A stretch of DNA of 64,000 bases from positions 1 through 64,000 of the forward strand of contig DASZTL010000108.1 in NCBI GenBank assembly GCA_035548055.1, read 5' to 3'. Positions 41,235-50,453 of this stretch are shown here, piece after piece. The position numbers were made by a program, and so were the translations under genes. The notes below the pieces were generated by a model. It made no database searches and was not told where the DNA came from. It worked only from the letters and a program-made list of their open reading frames with translations. This DNA is from DASZTV01 sp035548055. GTDB lineage: Bacteria > Actinomycetota > Actinomycetes > JAFAQI01. How positions within the stretch are numbered: the stretch's first letter is position 1; the number at the start of each line of letters is the position of its first letter.

Positions 41235-42245
41235 TCAGATCGCAGCGGACAGCGTCTTGATCGGCATCTTCAGCTCGCCGAGCAGCTCGAGGTCCTCGGC
41301 GGGCGGGCGTCCGAGGGTGGTGAGGTAGTTGCCGACGATCACCGCGTTCACCCCACCCAGCAATCCGTCGCGGGTGCCGAGGTCGCCGAGCGTGACCTCA
41401 CGACCACCCGCAAACCGCAGGATCGTGGACGGCATCGCGAGCCGGAACGCGCCGATCGCGCGCAGGGCGTCGGCCACGTCCAGCACGGCCAGGTCGGCGA
41501 ACGGCGTACCGGGTCGCGGGTCGAGGAAGTTCAACGGCACCTCGTGAGGCGCAACCGCAGCGAGTTGTGCCGCCAGCTCGGCCCGCTGCTCCAGCGTCTC
41601 GCCCATGCCAACGATCGCGCCGCAGCAAACCTCCATGCCGACCTCGCGGACCAGCTGAAGCGTTTCGTGACGCTCCTCCCAGGTGTGCGTCGTGACCACC
41701 GACGGGAAGTAGGAGCGCGCCGTCTCGAGATTGTGGTTGTAGCGATGGACGCCGATCTCGATGAGCCGGTCGGCGTCCTTGCGCGTGAGGATGCCCAGCG
41801 AGCACGCGATCTGCACGTCATTGCCGTCGGCGCGGATCGCGGCAACCACGTCAGCGACCTCTGCGAGGAGCTTCTCATCGGGTCCGCGGACCGCAGCGAC
41901 GATGCAGAACTCGGTCGCACCCGTCTGTCGGGTCTCCCGGGCGGCGCGCACCATCTCCTCGACATCGAGCCGGGAGGCGCGGACAGGCGAGGTGAACTTG
42001 CCGGACTGCGAGCAGAAGTGGCAGTCCTCGGGGCAGCCACCGGTCTTCACGCTGACGATGCCCTCGACCTCGACCTCGTCGCCGCACCAGCGCAACCGCA
42101 CCTCGTGGGCGAGCTCGAGCAGATCGGGAATCCGCTGGTCCGGAAGCTGGAGGCACGCCAACACGTCGGCCTCCCCGAGGCCGTGCCCTCGCTCCAGAAC
42201 CTGGGCGCGGGCGCGGTTGAGCACGTCGGTTGGGTCGATCGCCAC
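41235..42245 (-). CDS. bioB: Biotin synthase BioB (radical SAM)
   Basis: 336 residues from a GTG with GAGAGGG upstream. The radical SAM cluster motif CPEDCHFCSQS (CxxxCxxC, about residue 70) is diagnostic. Others are present: GILTRKDADRLIEIGVHRYNHNLETA, YFPSVVTTHTWEERHETL, VCCGAIVGMGET, and NFLDPRPGTPF. BioB inserts sulfur into dethiobiotin to give biotin. No other bio genes are in the window. Two matched palindromes lie upstream, one 37 bp ahead of the start. Confidence 0.95.
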   Translation of the reverse strand: MAIDPTDVLNRARAQVLERGHGLGEADVLACLQLPDQRIPDLLELAHEVRLRWCGDEVEVEGIVSVKTGGCPEDCHFCSQSGKFTSPVRASRLDVEEMVRAARETRQTGATEFCIVAAVRGPDEKLLAEVADVVAAIRADGNDVQIACSLGILTRKDADRLIEIGVHRYNHNLETARSYFPSVVTTHTWEERHETLQLVREVGMEVCCGAIVGMGETLEQRAELAAQLAAVAPHEVPLNFLDPRPGTPFADLAVLDVADALRAIGAFRLAMPSTILRFAGGREVTLGDLGTRDGLLGGVNAVIVGNYLTTLGRPPAEDLELLGELKMPIKTLSAAI

Positions 42246-42281
42246 GGCAAGACCCTCTCAGACCCACCCGCCGCAACTGAA

Positions 42282-42296
42282 GCAATGTGGCATTGC
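42282..42296. promoter_or_regulatory. Palindrome 1, candidate operator proximal to bioB
   Basis: GCAATGTGGCATTGC has perfect 6-bp arms around a 3-bp centre. It shares both arms with the second palindrome at 42334-42348. It lies 37 bp upstream of the bioB GTG, in a normal repressor position. The sequence does not resemble the BirA, BioR or BioQ sites I know. Confidence 0.6.
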
Positions 42297-42333
42297 GTAG
42301 GCGATCAGCCCAGTTCTCGCGGAAATCACGTGG

Positions 42334-42348
42334 GCAATGGCGCATTGC
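42334..42348. promoter_or_regulatory. Palindrome 2, candidate operator proximal to the RibD-like gene
   Basis: GCAATGGCGCATTGC has the same 6-bp arms as palindrome 1, with GCG instead of TGG in the centre. Centres are 52 bp apart, about five helical turns. It ends 23 bp upstream of the divergent GTG at 42372. Presence of one copy in front of each divergent gene suggests joint control by one dimeric regulator. Confidence 0.6.
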
Positions 42349-42371
42349 TTAGGGCAGGCAGACTGTGTGCT

Positions 42372-43097
42372 GTGACCGTCGCCGACGTGCCGTTGTTGCC
42401 CGAGTCCTTCGAGGAGCTCGACCGGTACTACGGCGAGCCCCCGATCGGGGTGCGGGCCAACATGATCACCGCGCTCGACGGCGGTGCGGCCTTCGACGGC
42501 CGGACGAAGGCGATCACCGACCCCGCCGACCAGCTGCTGCTCGCCTACCTGCGGTCATGCTGCGATGTCGTGATCGCGGGCTCGGCCACCATCGCGGCGG
42601 AACAGTACGGCCCGGTCCGGCTGCGCGACGCACTTCGCCGCCGGCGGACGAGGGCCGGTCTCGCCGAGCTCCCACGACTCGCAATCGTGACCGCGCGAGG
42701 CGCCCTTTCGCCCGAGCTCCGAATCTTCAGTGACCCCGCGCAGAGACCGTTGATCGTGACGACCGGCAGGACCGCAAGCGACCGCCCGCAGCTGGGTGAG
42801 CTCGGCGACGTCATCGTCGCGGGCGATGACGTGATCGAGCCGGCAGCCGCACTCAAGGCCTTCGGTGCTCTGGGCCTCGGTCGAGTGCTCTGCGAGGGCG
42901 GGCCGTACCTGCTCTCGACGCTCATCGACGCCGACCTCGTCGACGACATGTGCCTGACGATCGCGCCGTACCTCGCCGGATCACAGCCGACCACTCCGCA
43001 ACCGACGTCGTCCTTGCTCACCCCGACCCGGTTGCGGCTGCGCCACGTCCTGCAGCGCAACGAGCTGCTGTACCTGCGGTACTCCCGCACGGAGTGA
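42372..43097 (+). CDS. RibD C-terminal-like / pyrimidine reductase family protein (dihydrofolate reductase fold)
   Basis: 241 residues from a GTG. RibD_C features: VRANMITALDGGAAFDGRTK, DQLLLAYLRSCCDVVIAGSATIAAEQYGPVR, LGRVLCEGGPYLLSTLIDADLVDDMCLTIAP. The domain reduces pyrimidine intermediates in riboflavin synthesis or other substrates with NADPH; stand-alone members without a deaminase domain are often uncharacterised. It is divergent from bioB, with paired palindromes between. Confidence 0.82.
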   Translation: MTVADVPLLPESFEELDRYYGEPPIGVRANMITALDGGAAFDGRTKAITDPADQLLLAYLRSCCDVVIAGSATIAAEQYGPVRLRDALRRRRTRAGLAELPRLAIVTARGALSPELRIFSDPAQRPLIVTTGRTASDRPQLGELGDVIVAGDDVIEPAAALKAFGALGLGRVLCEGGPYLLSTLIDADLVDDMCLTIAPYLAGSQPTTPQPTSSLLTPTRLRLRHVLQRNELLYLRYSRTE

Positions 43098-43109
43098 TAG
43101 ACCACTCGC

Positions 43110-44132
43110 GTGCGAATCCGAGTGCTCGGCGCCGCGGCAACCGTCGCGGCCCTTCTTCCGATCGGTGTCTCCGCGGTCGCGCCGGCTTCGGCCGCGGGCG
43201 GCGACGGCCACGCTCGTTATGCCGCCCTCGCCGGCAACGATGACTTCCTGCTCTATGCCGAGAAGGTGGACGGCAGCCCGCTCGACCCGACCTCGCTCGA
43301 CAACCAGGCGGACATCTACGCGCTCGGCCGGACCGGTAAGCCGATCCGGCTGGGTCTGGCGCTGCGGAGTGCCGAGGTCGTATCGATGTCACGGTCGAAC
43401 GTCGTCATCGTCAACCCATTCCGGCATCACAACCGGCTTCGCGCCTGGAACCTCGAATCCGGTCGCCATGTCAACGTCGGGACGAACCAGGATGTCGTAG
43501 GCGCGACCCCCAACGGCTGGCTCTCGCTGGACCGCGGCTTCGACGACGGTACGCACGTGGTGGCACGTTCCTACTCCGGCGCCATCGTCGACTACGGCGA
43601 CCCGATCACACCGGGCGTCGACTACGGCGTCACAGCCGGGCCGAACGGCTTCGTCGCCTACGCGAACAACTTCGTCAACGACAACGGCGAGATCACCTAC
43701 ACGCCGTGGGCTCACCCCGACCGGCACCGCACCCTGCTCGAACCCGGCGGGAAGAACGTGCGATGCGACAGCGTGAATGCCCACTACGCCGGCTGCGTCA
43801 TCCGTGGCGGGATCAACCGATCCGTAGCACTGATCGCCCTCAGCGGGGAGCACCGAACAACGGCCGGAAACCGGTGCGCCTACCACGTTGCAGTGTGGGG
43901 TCGGCGCCTCGCGTGGAGCGTCGGGATCTCCCGCCACGGCTGCAAGTCGGGACACGTAGGAGCCACGTCCAACGCCGGACTCTCGCAGCTGTCGAAGCAG
44001 CGGTTCAACATCCTCGGCATGGTGACCGCCTGGGGGCGGGTCGTCACGTCGAGCGTGGGTCAGCGCTCACTCGTGAAGATCTCCTCGATTCGCCACCACG
44101 CAAGACCGCTGAATCGCGCGAACGTCTCTTAG
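43110..44132 (+). CDS. Secreted hypothetical protein, probably beta-propeller-like
   Basis: 340 residues starting with a signal peptide (MRIRVLGAAATVAALLPIGV, cleaved near ASA). The mature part has repeating beta-strand units such as YAALAGNDDFLLYAEKVDG, IYALGRTGKPIRL and HVAVWGRRLAWSVGIS. These suggest a propeller or other all-beta fold. Paired cysteines occur late. No catalytic motif identified. It starts 12 bp after the RibD-like gene, and its last bases overlap the convergent GH92 gene. Confidence 0.6.
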   Translation: MRIRVLGAAATVAALLPIGVSAVAPASAAGGDGHARYAALAGNDDFLLYAEKVDGSPLDPTSLDNQADIYALGRTGKPIRLGLALRSAEVVSMSRSNVVIVNPFRHHNRLRAWNLESGRHVNVGTNQDVVGATPNGWLSLDRGFDDGTHVVARSYSGAIVDYGDPITPGVDYGVTAGPNGFVAYANNFVNDNGEITYTPWAHPDRHRTLLEPGGKNVRCDSVNAHYAGCVIRGGINRSVALIALSGEHRTTAGNRCAYHVAVWGRRLAWSVGISRHGCKSGHVGATSNAGLSQLSKQRFNILGMVTAWGRVVTSSVGQRSLVKISSIRHHARPLNRANVS

Positions 44133-46684
44133 CGACAGCTCCTCGTCGGGCTGGTTGCGGAGTACGACGGGGGCGCGGCGCCGTCGCGAGCCCACTTGCT
44201 GGGGCCGCCCGCGGTTTGCAGTCTGAGGGTCGCGCCGTCAGCCAGCTGCGAGTAGCGCAGCCAGGCTTTGCCGAGCTCGTGCCCGTTCAGTGACGCCGAG
44301 TCGACGTACGGCTTCGATCGAGTCCCGCCGGGCACGACGATTCGAAGCTTCCGGCCGTTCGGCAACGACACCACGACGCGCGAGAACCGCGGTGCGCCGA
44401 CCGTCAACACGTCGTCACCCGCAATCGCCGGGAACAACCCGATGGCGTTGAACAGCCACCAGGACGTCATCGTCCCGCCGTCGGTGTTGCCGGGATAGCC
44501 GTCCGGCGTCGCTGCGTACATCGAGTCGAGCGAGCGATGGACGACGTCCTCGGTACGGTCGGGACGACCGGCCCAGAGGTACTCGTACGGCGTCGCGAGC
44601 TGTGGTTCGTTGCCCAGGAACGCATACGGCGAGTTCGGCCCGTCGTTGAGCTTGGTGAACAGGGCGTTCAGGCGCGACACGAGCGCCTGCTTGCCGCCGA
44701 TAGCCCGGCCGAGCCCGGCGACGTCGAACGGCACCATGAAGGTGTACTGACTGCCGTCACCCTCGACGAACCCGTGCGCCACCCCGGTCTTGGAGATCGG
44801 CAGGAAGAGGCCCGCGAGGGTCCGCGGCTCGACGTAACCGCTGGCCGGGTTGAAGCTCGCCCGCCACCAGCCGGCGCGCCGGAGGAACTCCCGCTCCGTC
44901 GCCCGATCGCACACCGCCGCCGCGAGCCGAGACGTCGCGAAGTCGGCCGTCGCATATTCCAACGAGGTGGAAGCACTGCCCCAGACGATGGCCGAGCTTG
45001 CCAAGAGAATGATGCCGCCGGTCGTGTTGGTACTCGTGTCGAGCTCAGCCGGGACGTAGTGCAGCTTCTGGTACAGCGGGTTGGCAGGACGTTCGGCGTA
45101 GGTGCCGCGACGCAACCCCGAGCTGTCCTTGGTCGCGCCGGCGACAACGTCGCCCAGCCGTTCGTCATCGAGCCCGTTGCTGGCGGCGCCATGTACCGCT
45201 GCGCGTAGGGCGGCTCGACGACTGAAGCCCCGTACCCCGAACGCCGCGAGGTCCGCGAGGAACGGCACGGCCGGGTCGCCCACCATGATGTTGGGGCTCG
45301 ACGCCCCAGCCGGCCAGCGTGGCAGGAAGCCGGCGATCCGTTCATCGGCGAGCAGGCTGCGCGCCATGTCGCTGGCCTGGCGCGGTGCCACGAGGGCGAG
45401 GAGCTGCGCGTGGGTTCGGTACTCGTCCCACAGGCTCATCTGGCTGTACGCGGTCCAGCCGTGGGCGCGGTGAATCCGCCCATCGAGTGCGGGAAAGCGT
45501 CCGTCGGCGTCGCCGATCACCTGCGGTGAGAGCAACGACTGGTAGAGCGTGGTGGCGAGCATCCGACGGTCGACGGGATCACCGCCCGCGACCCGCACCC
45601 GGCCGAGCAGCCGCGCCCAACGCGCGGCGGTCGCGCGACGTACCGACGCCACGCTCCGGCCGGCGACCTCGTGCCGCAACGCCGCGCGCGCCCCCCGCAT
45701 GCTCACGTAGGACAGCCCGACCCGCACGCCGACCGTGCGATCCTTCGCGACTGGGAAGCGAAGCACGGCGCCTGCCTGTGCCGTGTCGCTCGGGTCGCCC
45801 GGGACGTTCGGCGGCAGGCCACCGAAGCCAGGCGTGTAACCGATCCCGACGAGGGCATGGCTCGAGGCCGAGGTGCCACCTTCTCTGAAGCCCTGGCCCT
45901 GCCATACCGCGTGACTGGCGAACGGACGGTCGAAGCGCATCACCACGTTCAACGTCACGCCGAGCGGGTCCTCGCAGAAGCGGCCGTCACCCGACCGGAT
46001 CTCGACGACGCGTCTCCCCGGCCGCACACGGACCTCGGCCCGGTCCACGGCATCCCTGCCTCCGCCGGCATTCACGACCACCGTGCCGGTGCCCGCAGCG
46101 GTGGGGAACCGGAAGCGCCCGACTCCGGCGCGGGTCGTTGCGCTGAGGTCGACGCCGACGGCCCGCGACGTGCCGGGGTTGAGCTCCACCGAGTAGCGTC
46201 CCGGCGACGCGCTCTCATGACGGTGGTCGAACGTCGCGTTGAGGGCTGGTATCAGGGAACCGCTGAGTGGCCGCGCCGGACTTGCTGTGACGGTGGCGGT
46301 CGTGGGCGTGATCGGGACGTCGCCGAAACCAGTGCAGCCACCGCCCTGGAACCGGGTCAGGTCGAACCCGGAGATCGTGGAGTCGGAGTAGGTGTAACCG
46401 GCCCCGTAGGCGACCGCGTCCGGGACGGTCCGCGGACCCCACGACAGCATTCCGAACGGCGCGGTCGCCGCAGGACTCATGTTCCCCGCGCTGCCCCCGG
46501 TTCCCTGGTCCTTGAGGTTTGTATCGGTCCCCGCGAAGACGTTGGCGAGCTTCACCAGCTGAGCCCCGGTGAGCAAGGGCTCCGGCCGCGCGGGTCCCGC
46601 CCCTGCCGATGAAAGCGGCGCGCCGGCGAGAAGGGTGGCGACGAGCGCGGCAGCCGCCGCGGAACCGCCGAGCTGAGGACGCAT
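44129..46684 (-). CDS. GH92 family glycosidase (alpha-mannosidase-like), secreted
   Basis: 851 residues with a signal peptide (AAAALVATLLAGAPLSSAGA). Family blocks: KLANVFAGTDTNLKDQGTGG, NMSPAATAPFGMLSWGP, LATTLYQSLLSPQV, SLWDEYRTHAQLLALVAP, YVPAELDTSTNTTGG, AFLGNEPQLATPYEYLWAGRP, and GNTDGGTMTSWWLFNAIGLFPA. These are the calcium-dependent GH92 catalytic signatures (the GNxDxGxMSxWY-type block is altered to GNTDGGTMTSWW). Acts on alpha-mannosides outside the cell. Start ATG at 46684. The 3' end overlaps the convergent gene by four bases. Confidence 0.88.
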   Translation of the reverse strand: MRPQLGGSAAAAALVATLLAGAPLSSAGAGPARPEPLLTGAQLVKLANVFAGTDTNLKDQGTGGSAGNMSPAATAPFGMLSWGPRTVPDAVAYGAGYTYSDSTISGFDLTRFQGGGCTGFGDVPITPTTATVTASPARPLSGSLIPALNATFDHRHESASPGRYSVELNPGTSRAVGVDLSATTRAGVGRFRFPTAAGTGTVVVNAGGGRDAVDRAEVRVRPGRRVVEIRSGDGRFCEDPLGVTLNVVMRFDRPFASHAVWQGQGFREGGTSASSHALVGIGYTPGFGGLPPNVPGDPSDTAQAGAVLRFPVAKDRTVGVRVGLSYVSMRGARAALRHEVAGRSVASVRRATAARWARLLGRVRVAGGDPVDRRMLATTLYQSLLSPQVIGDADGRFPALDGRIHRAHGWTAYSQMSLWDEYRTHAQLLALVAPRQASDMARSLLADERIAGFLPRWPAGASSPNIMVGDPAVPFLADLAAFGVRGFSRRAALRAAVHGAASNGLDDERLGDVVAGATKDSSGLRRGTYAERPANPLYQKLHYVPAELDTSTNTTGGIILLASSAIVWGSASTSLEYATADFATSRLAAAVCDRATEREFLRRAGWWRASFNPASGYVEPRTLAGLFLPISKTGVAHGFVEGDGSQYTFMVPFDVAGLGRAIGGKQALVSRLNALFTKLNDGPNSPYAFLGNEPQLATPYEYLWAGRPDRTEDVVHRSLDSMYAATPDGYPGNTDGGTMTSWWLFNAIGLFPAIAGDDVLTVGAPRFSRVVVSLPNGRKLRIVVPGGTRSKPYVDSASLNGHELGKAWLRYSQLADGATLRLQTAGGPSKWARDGAAPPSYSATSPTRSCR

Positions 46685-46719
46685 CGCAGCGATTATCCGG
46701 CGCGGCCCCAGAAATCGTC

Positions 46720-46775
46720 TTGACCTAACTCGAGTGAGATGATTGTGTTTAGTACGTAGGGTGCTTTAGTTACTT
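46720..46775 (+). promoter_or_regulatory. AT-richer leader, probable promoter of the sulfate ABC operon
   Basis: The 113 bp before the binding-protein gene contain the only AT-rich stretch of this region. TTGACC (46720-46725) could be a -35 box, but no good -10 lies 17 bp away; TTGTGT (46743) with TAGTTA (46767) at 18 bp is another choice. No clear palindrome for a sulfur regulator. Confidence 0.3.
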
Positions 46776-46797
46776 CAAGCGAAGGGTCCGACGGATC

Positions 46798-47820
46798 GTG
46801 TTCATCAACAAGCGGAGCGTCGCCGGTGTCGGCACAGCCGCCGTCATGGCGCTCGCCGCAGCCTGCAGCGGCGGCTCGACCCCGGGCGATGAGTCCCCGA
46901 ACGCTGCGGGCGGGACGATCAACCTGGTCGCGTTCTCGACCCCACAGAAGGCCTTCGACAAGCTCGGCCCCGCCTTCGCGGCCACGCCGGTCGGCGCGGG
47001 CAGCTCGATCAAGGGCTCGTATGGACCGTCGGGCTCGCAGGAGCGCCAGGTCGAGGCCGGCCAGCCGGCCGACGTCGTGGAGTTCTCCCGAGCCTCCGAC
47101 ATGGACAAGCTCGTCACCGCCGGTCTGGTCGACGCGACCTGGAGCAGCGGCGACTACAAGGGCATCGTCACCGACTCGGTCGCGACCTTGATCGTGCGCA
47201 AGGGGAACCCGCTCGGCATCAAGACCTGGGATGACCTGGTCAAGCCGGGTGTGAAGGTCGTCACGCCGAACCCACTGAGCTCCGGCAGCGCGTGCTGGAA
47301 CCTGATGGCGGCGTACGGCGCCGAGATCAAGGAGGGCAAGACGCCGACTCAGGCGCTCGACTTCGTCAAGCAGCTGCTGCAGCACACGGTCGCGCTCCCG
47401 GACAGCGGCGCCAATGCAACGGCGGCGTTCCTGGGCGGCACCGGCAACGTGCTGATCGGCTATGAGAACGAGGCCATCTCGGCCCAGGCTGCCGGTGCCG
47501 ACATCGACTACGTCACGCCGGAGGACACGATCCTCATCGAGAATCCGATTGCGGTCACCAAGGACGCAAGTGACCCGACGCTGGCCAAGGAGTTCGTCGA
47601 CTTCCTCTACACCCACGCCGGCCAGAAGCTCTTCGCGAGCGAGGGCTACCGCCCGGTCGTTGCGGCCGATCTCGACAAGGGGAAGTTCCCGAGACCGTCC
47701 GGCCTGTTCACCATCGACTCCCTGGGTGGTTGGTCAAAGGTCAACTCCGAGTTCTTCGACGCCACCAACGGCTCGATCACAAAGATCCTCGACGATCTCG
47801 GTCACGGCGCCGGTGGCTGA
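46798..47820 (+). CDS. Sulfate/thiosulfate-binding lipoprotein
   Basis: 340 residues from a GTG. A lipoprotein signal ends ALAAACSGG (Cys about residue 23). Sulfate-binding-protein features: KAFDKLGPAFAAT, SYGPSGSQERQVEAGQPADVVEFSRASDMDKL, NPLSSGSACWNLMAAYG, and GNVLIGYENEAI. It captures sulfate or thiosulfate outside the membrane. The stop overlaps the first permease start by eight bases. First gene of the four-gene operon. Confidence 0.9.
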   Translation: MFINKRSVAGVGTAAVMALAAACSGGSTPGDESPNAAGGTINLVAFSTPQKAFDKLGPAFAATPVGAGSSIKGSYGPSGSQERQVEAGQPADVVEFSRASDMDKLVTAGLVDATWSSGDYKGIVTDSVATLIVRKGNPLGIKTWDDLVKPGVKVVTPNPLSSGSACWNLMAAYGAEIKEGKTPTQALDFVKQLLQHTVALPDSGANATAAFLGGTGNVLIGYENEAISAQAAGADIDYVTPEDTILIENPIAVTKDASDPTLAKEFVDFLYTHAGQKLFASEGYRPVVAADLDKGKFPRPSGLFTIDSLGGWSKVNSEFFDATNGSITKILDDLGHGAGG

Positions 47821-48643
47821 CGCAGCGCTCGCAGGTCACCCAGCCCGTCCCAGCCGCTCCTGGTCGCGTCCGCGACCCCTAGTGGCGAGGGCGGGCCCGG
47901 CCCTTTCGATGACCTACCTCGGGCTGCTGGTCGGCCTCCCCGTGGCCGCCGTCATCAGCCAGTCAGCACACCACTCGTTCTGGTCGACCGTCACGCAGTC
48001 GCACACCGTGGCGGTGCTGGAGTTCACGGTCGGCGTCGCTCTTGCGGCAGCGGTGATCGATGCCGTGACCGGCGTTGCTCTCGCCTGGGTGCTCGTCCGT
48101 GACGAGTTCCCTGGCAAGCGGGTCGTCAACGCGCTGATCGACTTGCCGTTTGCGCTGCCGACGATCGTCGCCGGCCTGGTACTCCTGAGCCTGTATGGCC
48201 CCGGCAGCCCACTTGGCGTGAACCTGGCCGGGACGCGCATCGCCGTGCTGTTCGCCCTTCTCTTCGTCACGTTGCCGTTCGTCACGCGCGCCGTGCAGCC
48301 GGTCCTGCTCAGCCTCGAGCGAGACGTCGAGGATGCCGCGGCCTGCCTCGGCGCACGGCCCTGGACGATCTTCCGCCGGATCATCCTTCCGGCGATCACG
48401 CCCGCCACCGTGACCGGCGCGTCCCTCGCCTTCGCTCGCGCGCTCGGTGAGTTCGGGTCCGTCGTCCTCATCTCCGGCAACCTGCCGCACACCCAGATCG
48501 CCTCGCAGGTCATCTTCCAGGACGTCGAGAACGGCGCACCGCAGGCTGCTGCCGCGATCGGCGTCGTTCTGCTTGCCATGGCCCTGACCGTCTTCGTGGT
48601 CATCGGACTCGTCACGCGACACAACACGCAGAGAGGGGGCTGA
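47813..48643 (+). CDS. cysT: Sulfate ABC transporter permease CysT
   Basis: 276 residues from a GTG that overlaps the binding-protein stop. About six transmembrane helices; conserved coupling sequence AAACLGARPWTIFRRIILPAITPA (EAA loop) and FARALGEFGSVVLISGNLP. The G-E-F-G-S-V motif is typical of CysT/CysU. It forms the membrane channel with CysW. A six-base gap separates it from cysW. Confidence 0.88.
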   Translation: MADAALAGHPARPSRSWSRPRPLVARAGPALSMTYLGLLVGLPVAAVISQSAHHSFWSTVTQSHTVAVLEFTVGVALAAAVIDAVTGVALAWVLVRDEFPGKRVVNALIDLPFALPTIVAGLVLLSLYGPGSPLGVNLAGTRIAVLFALLFVTLPFVTRAVQPVLLSLERDVEDAAACLGARPWTIFRRIILPAITPATVTGASLAFARALGEFGSVVLISGNLPHTQIASQVIFQDVENGAPQAAAAIGVVLLAMALTVFVVIGLVTRHNTQRGG

Positions 48644-48648
48644 TCGAC

Positions 48649-49461
48649 GTGTCGAAGTTCGTGCTTCGGTACGGCGTCCTCGGCTACCTCGCCCTGCTGC
48701 TGGTGTTGCCGGTCGGCATGGTCGGCTACCGCACCTTCGAGCACGGCGCAGGACCGGTGTGGGATGCGCTGTCGAGCCACGACGCCGTATCGGCGCTCAA
48801 GCTCTCGCTGCTGGTCACGCTGATTGCGGTGCCGATCAACATCGTGTTCGGGGTCTTCACCGGCTGGCTGTTGGCTCGCCGCGAGATGCCGCTCCGCTGG
48901 CTCGTCGACGCGCTGATCAACCTGCCGTTCGCCATGTCGCCCGTGGTGGTAGGTCTTGCCGTGTTCGTGCTCTACAGCCGGACCGGCTGGATCGGGACGT
49001 ACCTGTTCGCACACGGCATCCCGGTGCTGTTCACCTGGAAGGCAATGACGATCGCGACGGTCTTCGTCAGCCTGCCCTTCGTCGTCCGCGAGGTCGTACC
49101 GGTTCTCGAGGAGATCGGCACCGAGCAGGAGCAGGCCGCCGCGGTGCTCGGCGCGTCGCAGCTGCAGGCGTTCTTCCGGGTGACTCTGCCGGCGATCCGC
49201 TGGGCCGTCGTCTACGGCACGATCCTCACGGTCGCGCGATCGCTTGGTGAGTACGGCGCGGTCAACATCGTCTCGAGCAACATCGTCGGCCAGAGCCTCA
49301 CGCTGCCGCTCTACGTGAACAACCGCGTCGGGCAGCTCGACACGACCGCCGCCTATAGCGCGGGTCTGCTGCTCGCCGTCATCTCTCTTCTCATCTTGGT
49401 CGGCATGACCGCGTTCAGCAGCCGTCGGATTCGGCAGACACAGACAGGGGTATCCGGATGA
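48649..49461 (+). CDS. cysW: Sulfate ABC transporter permease CysW
   Basis: 270 residues from a GTG. Six helices; the EAA loop AAAVLGASQLQAFFRVTLPAIRWA and SLGEYGAVNIVSSNIVGQSLTLPLYV (CysW type). LINLPFAMSPVVVGLAVFVLY is another conserved block. Partners cysT and cysA. The stop overlaps the cysA ATG by four bases. Confidence 0.88.
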   Translation: MSKFVLRYGVLGYLALLLVLPVGMVGYRTFEHGAGPVWDALSSHDAVSALKLSLLVTLIAVPINIVFGVFTGWLLARREMPLRWLVDALINLPFAMSPVVVGLAVFVLYSRTGWIGTYLFAHGIPVLFTWKAMTIATVFVSLPFVVREVVPVLEEIGTEQEQAAAVLGASQLQAFFRVTLPAIRWAVVYGTILTVARSLGEYGAVNIVSSNIVGQSLTLPLYVNNRVGQLDTTAAYSAGLLLAVISLLILVGMTAFSSRRIRQTQTGVSG

Positions 49462-50453
49462 GCATCCAGGTCCGAGACGTCAGCAAGTCCTTCGGCAACT
49501 TCCACGCTCTCGTGGATGTCAGCGTCGACATCGCACCTGGCCATCTCACCGCCGTGCTCGGTCCGAGCGGTGGCGGCAAGTCGACCCTGCTGCGGATCAT
49601 CGCCGGGCTCGAAACGGCCGACCGTGGGGCCGTCCTGATCGAGGGCGCGGACGTCACCCACGTGCCGACCCGCGATCGTGGCATCGGCTTCGTGTTCCAG
49701 CACTACGCCGCGTTCACTCATATGACGGTGTGGGAGAACGTCGCGTTCGGGCTGAAGATCGCGAAGACGCCGAGGCCACGGATCAAGAAGCGGGTCAGCG
49801 AGCTACTCGAGCTGGTGCACCTCGATGGCCTCGCGTCGCGGTACCCGTCGGAGCTGTCCGGTGGGCAACGGCAGCGCATGGCGCTGGCTCGCGCCCTTGC
49901 GGTTGAGCCGAGCCTGCTGCTGCTCGACGAGCCGTTCGGCGCACTCGACGTGAAGGTGCGGCAGGAGCTCCGCGAGTGGCTGCGACGCCTGCACGACGAG
50001 GTCCACACGACGACGGTGTTCGTCACGCACGACCAGGAAGAGGCGATGGAGATCGCCGACCAGATCATCGTGATCAACCAGGGCCGGGTGGAGCAGTCGG
50101 GTAGCCCGAACGAGCTCTATGACCGGCCGGCGAACGACTTCGTCATGGGCTTCCTCGGCCCCGTGACAACCCTGGCCGGCCGGCCCGTGCGGCCGCACGA
50201 CATCCACCTCGCAACAGCGGTGTCACCCGGCTCGATCCCGGCGACGCTCGACCGGGTCGTGTCCTTGGGATTCGAGACGCGTGTCGTGGCGATCCCGCAC
50301 GCCGATGCCGAGCCGGTGACGGTTCAGCTGACGCGCAACCAGATCGACGAGCTCGCCCTCGAGGTTGGCGACACGGTCTACCTAAGAGGTCAGGACGGCG
50401 ACCGACAGCAGGATCGTGTCGTAACCGAAATGCACCAGGACCGGGCGAGCTAG
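49458..50453 (+). CDS. cysA: Sulfate ABC transporter ATP-binding protein CysA
   Basis: 331 residues. Walker A GPSGGGKST, signature LSGGQRQRMALARAL, Walker B LLLLDEPFGALD, then VTHDQEEAMEIAD (H-loop). A C-terminal regulatory region (RPHDIHLATAVSPGSIPATLDRV) resembles a TOBE/CysA-specific domain. It energises sulfate uptake. The last 72 bp overlap the convergent CPBP gene; the tail residues RGQDGDRQQDRVVTEMHQDRAS probably result from the lack of an earlier stop. Confidence 0.9.
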   Translation: MSIQVRDVSKSFGNFHALVDVSVDIAPGHLTAVLGPSGGGKSTLLRIIAGLETADRGAVLIEGADVTHVPTRDRGIGFVFQHYAAFTHMTVWENVAFGLKIAKTPRPRIKKRVSELLELVHLDGLASRYPSELSGGQRQRMALARALAVEPSLLLLDEPFGALDVKVRQELREWLRRLHDEVHTTTVFVTHDQEEAMEIADQIIVINQGRVEQSGSPNELYDRPANDFVMGFLGPVTTLAGRPVRPHDIHLATAVSPGSIPATLDRVVSLGFETRVVAIPHADAEPVTVQLTRNQIDELALEVGDTVYLRGQDGDRQQDRVVTEMHQDRAS

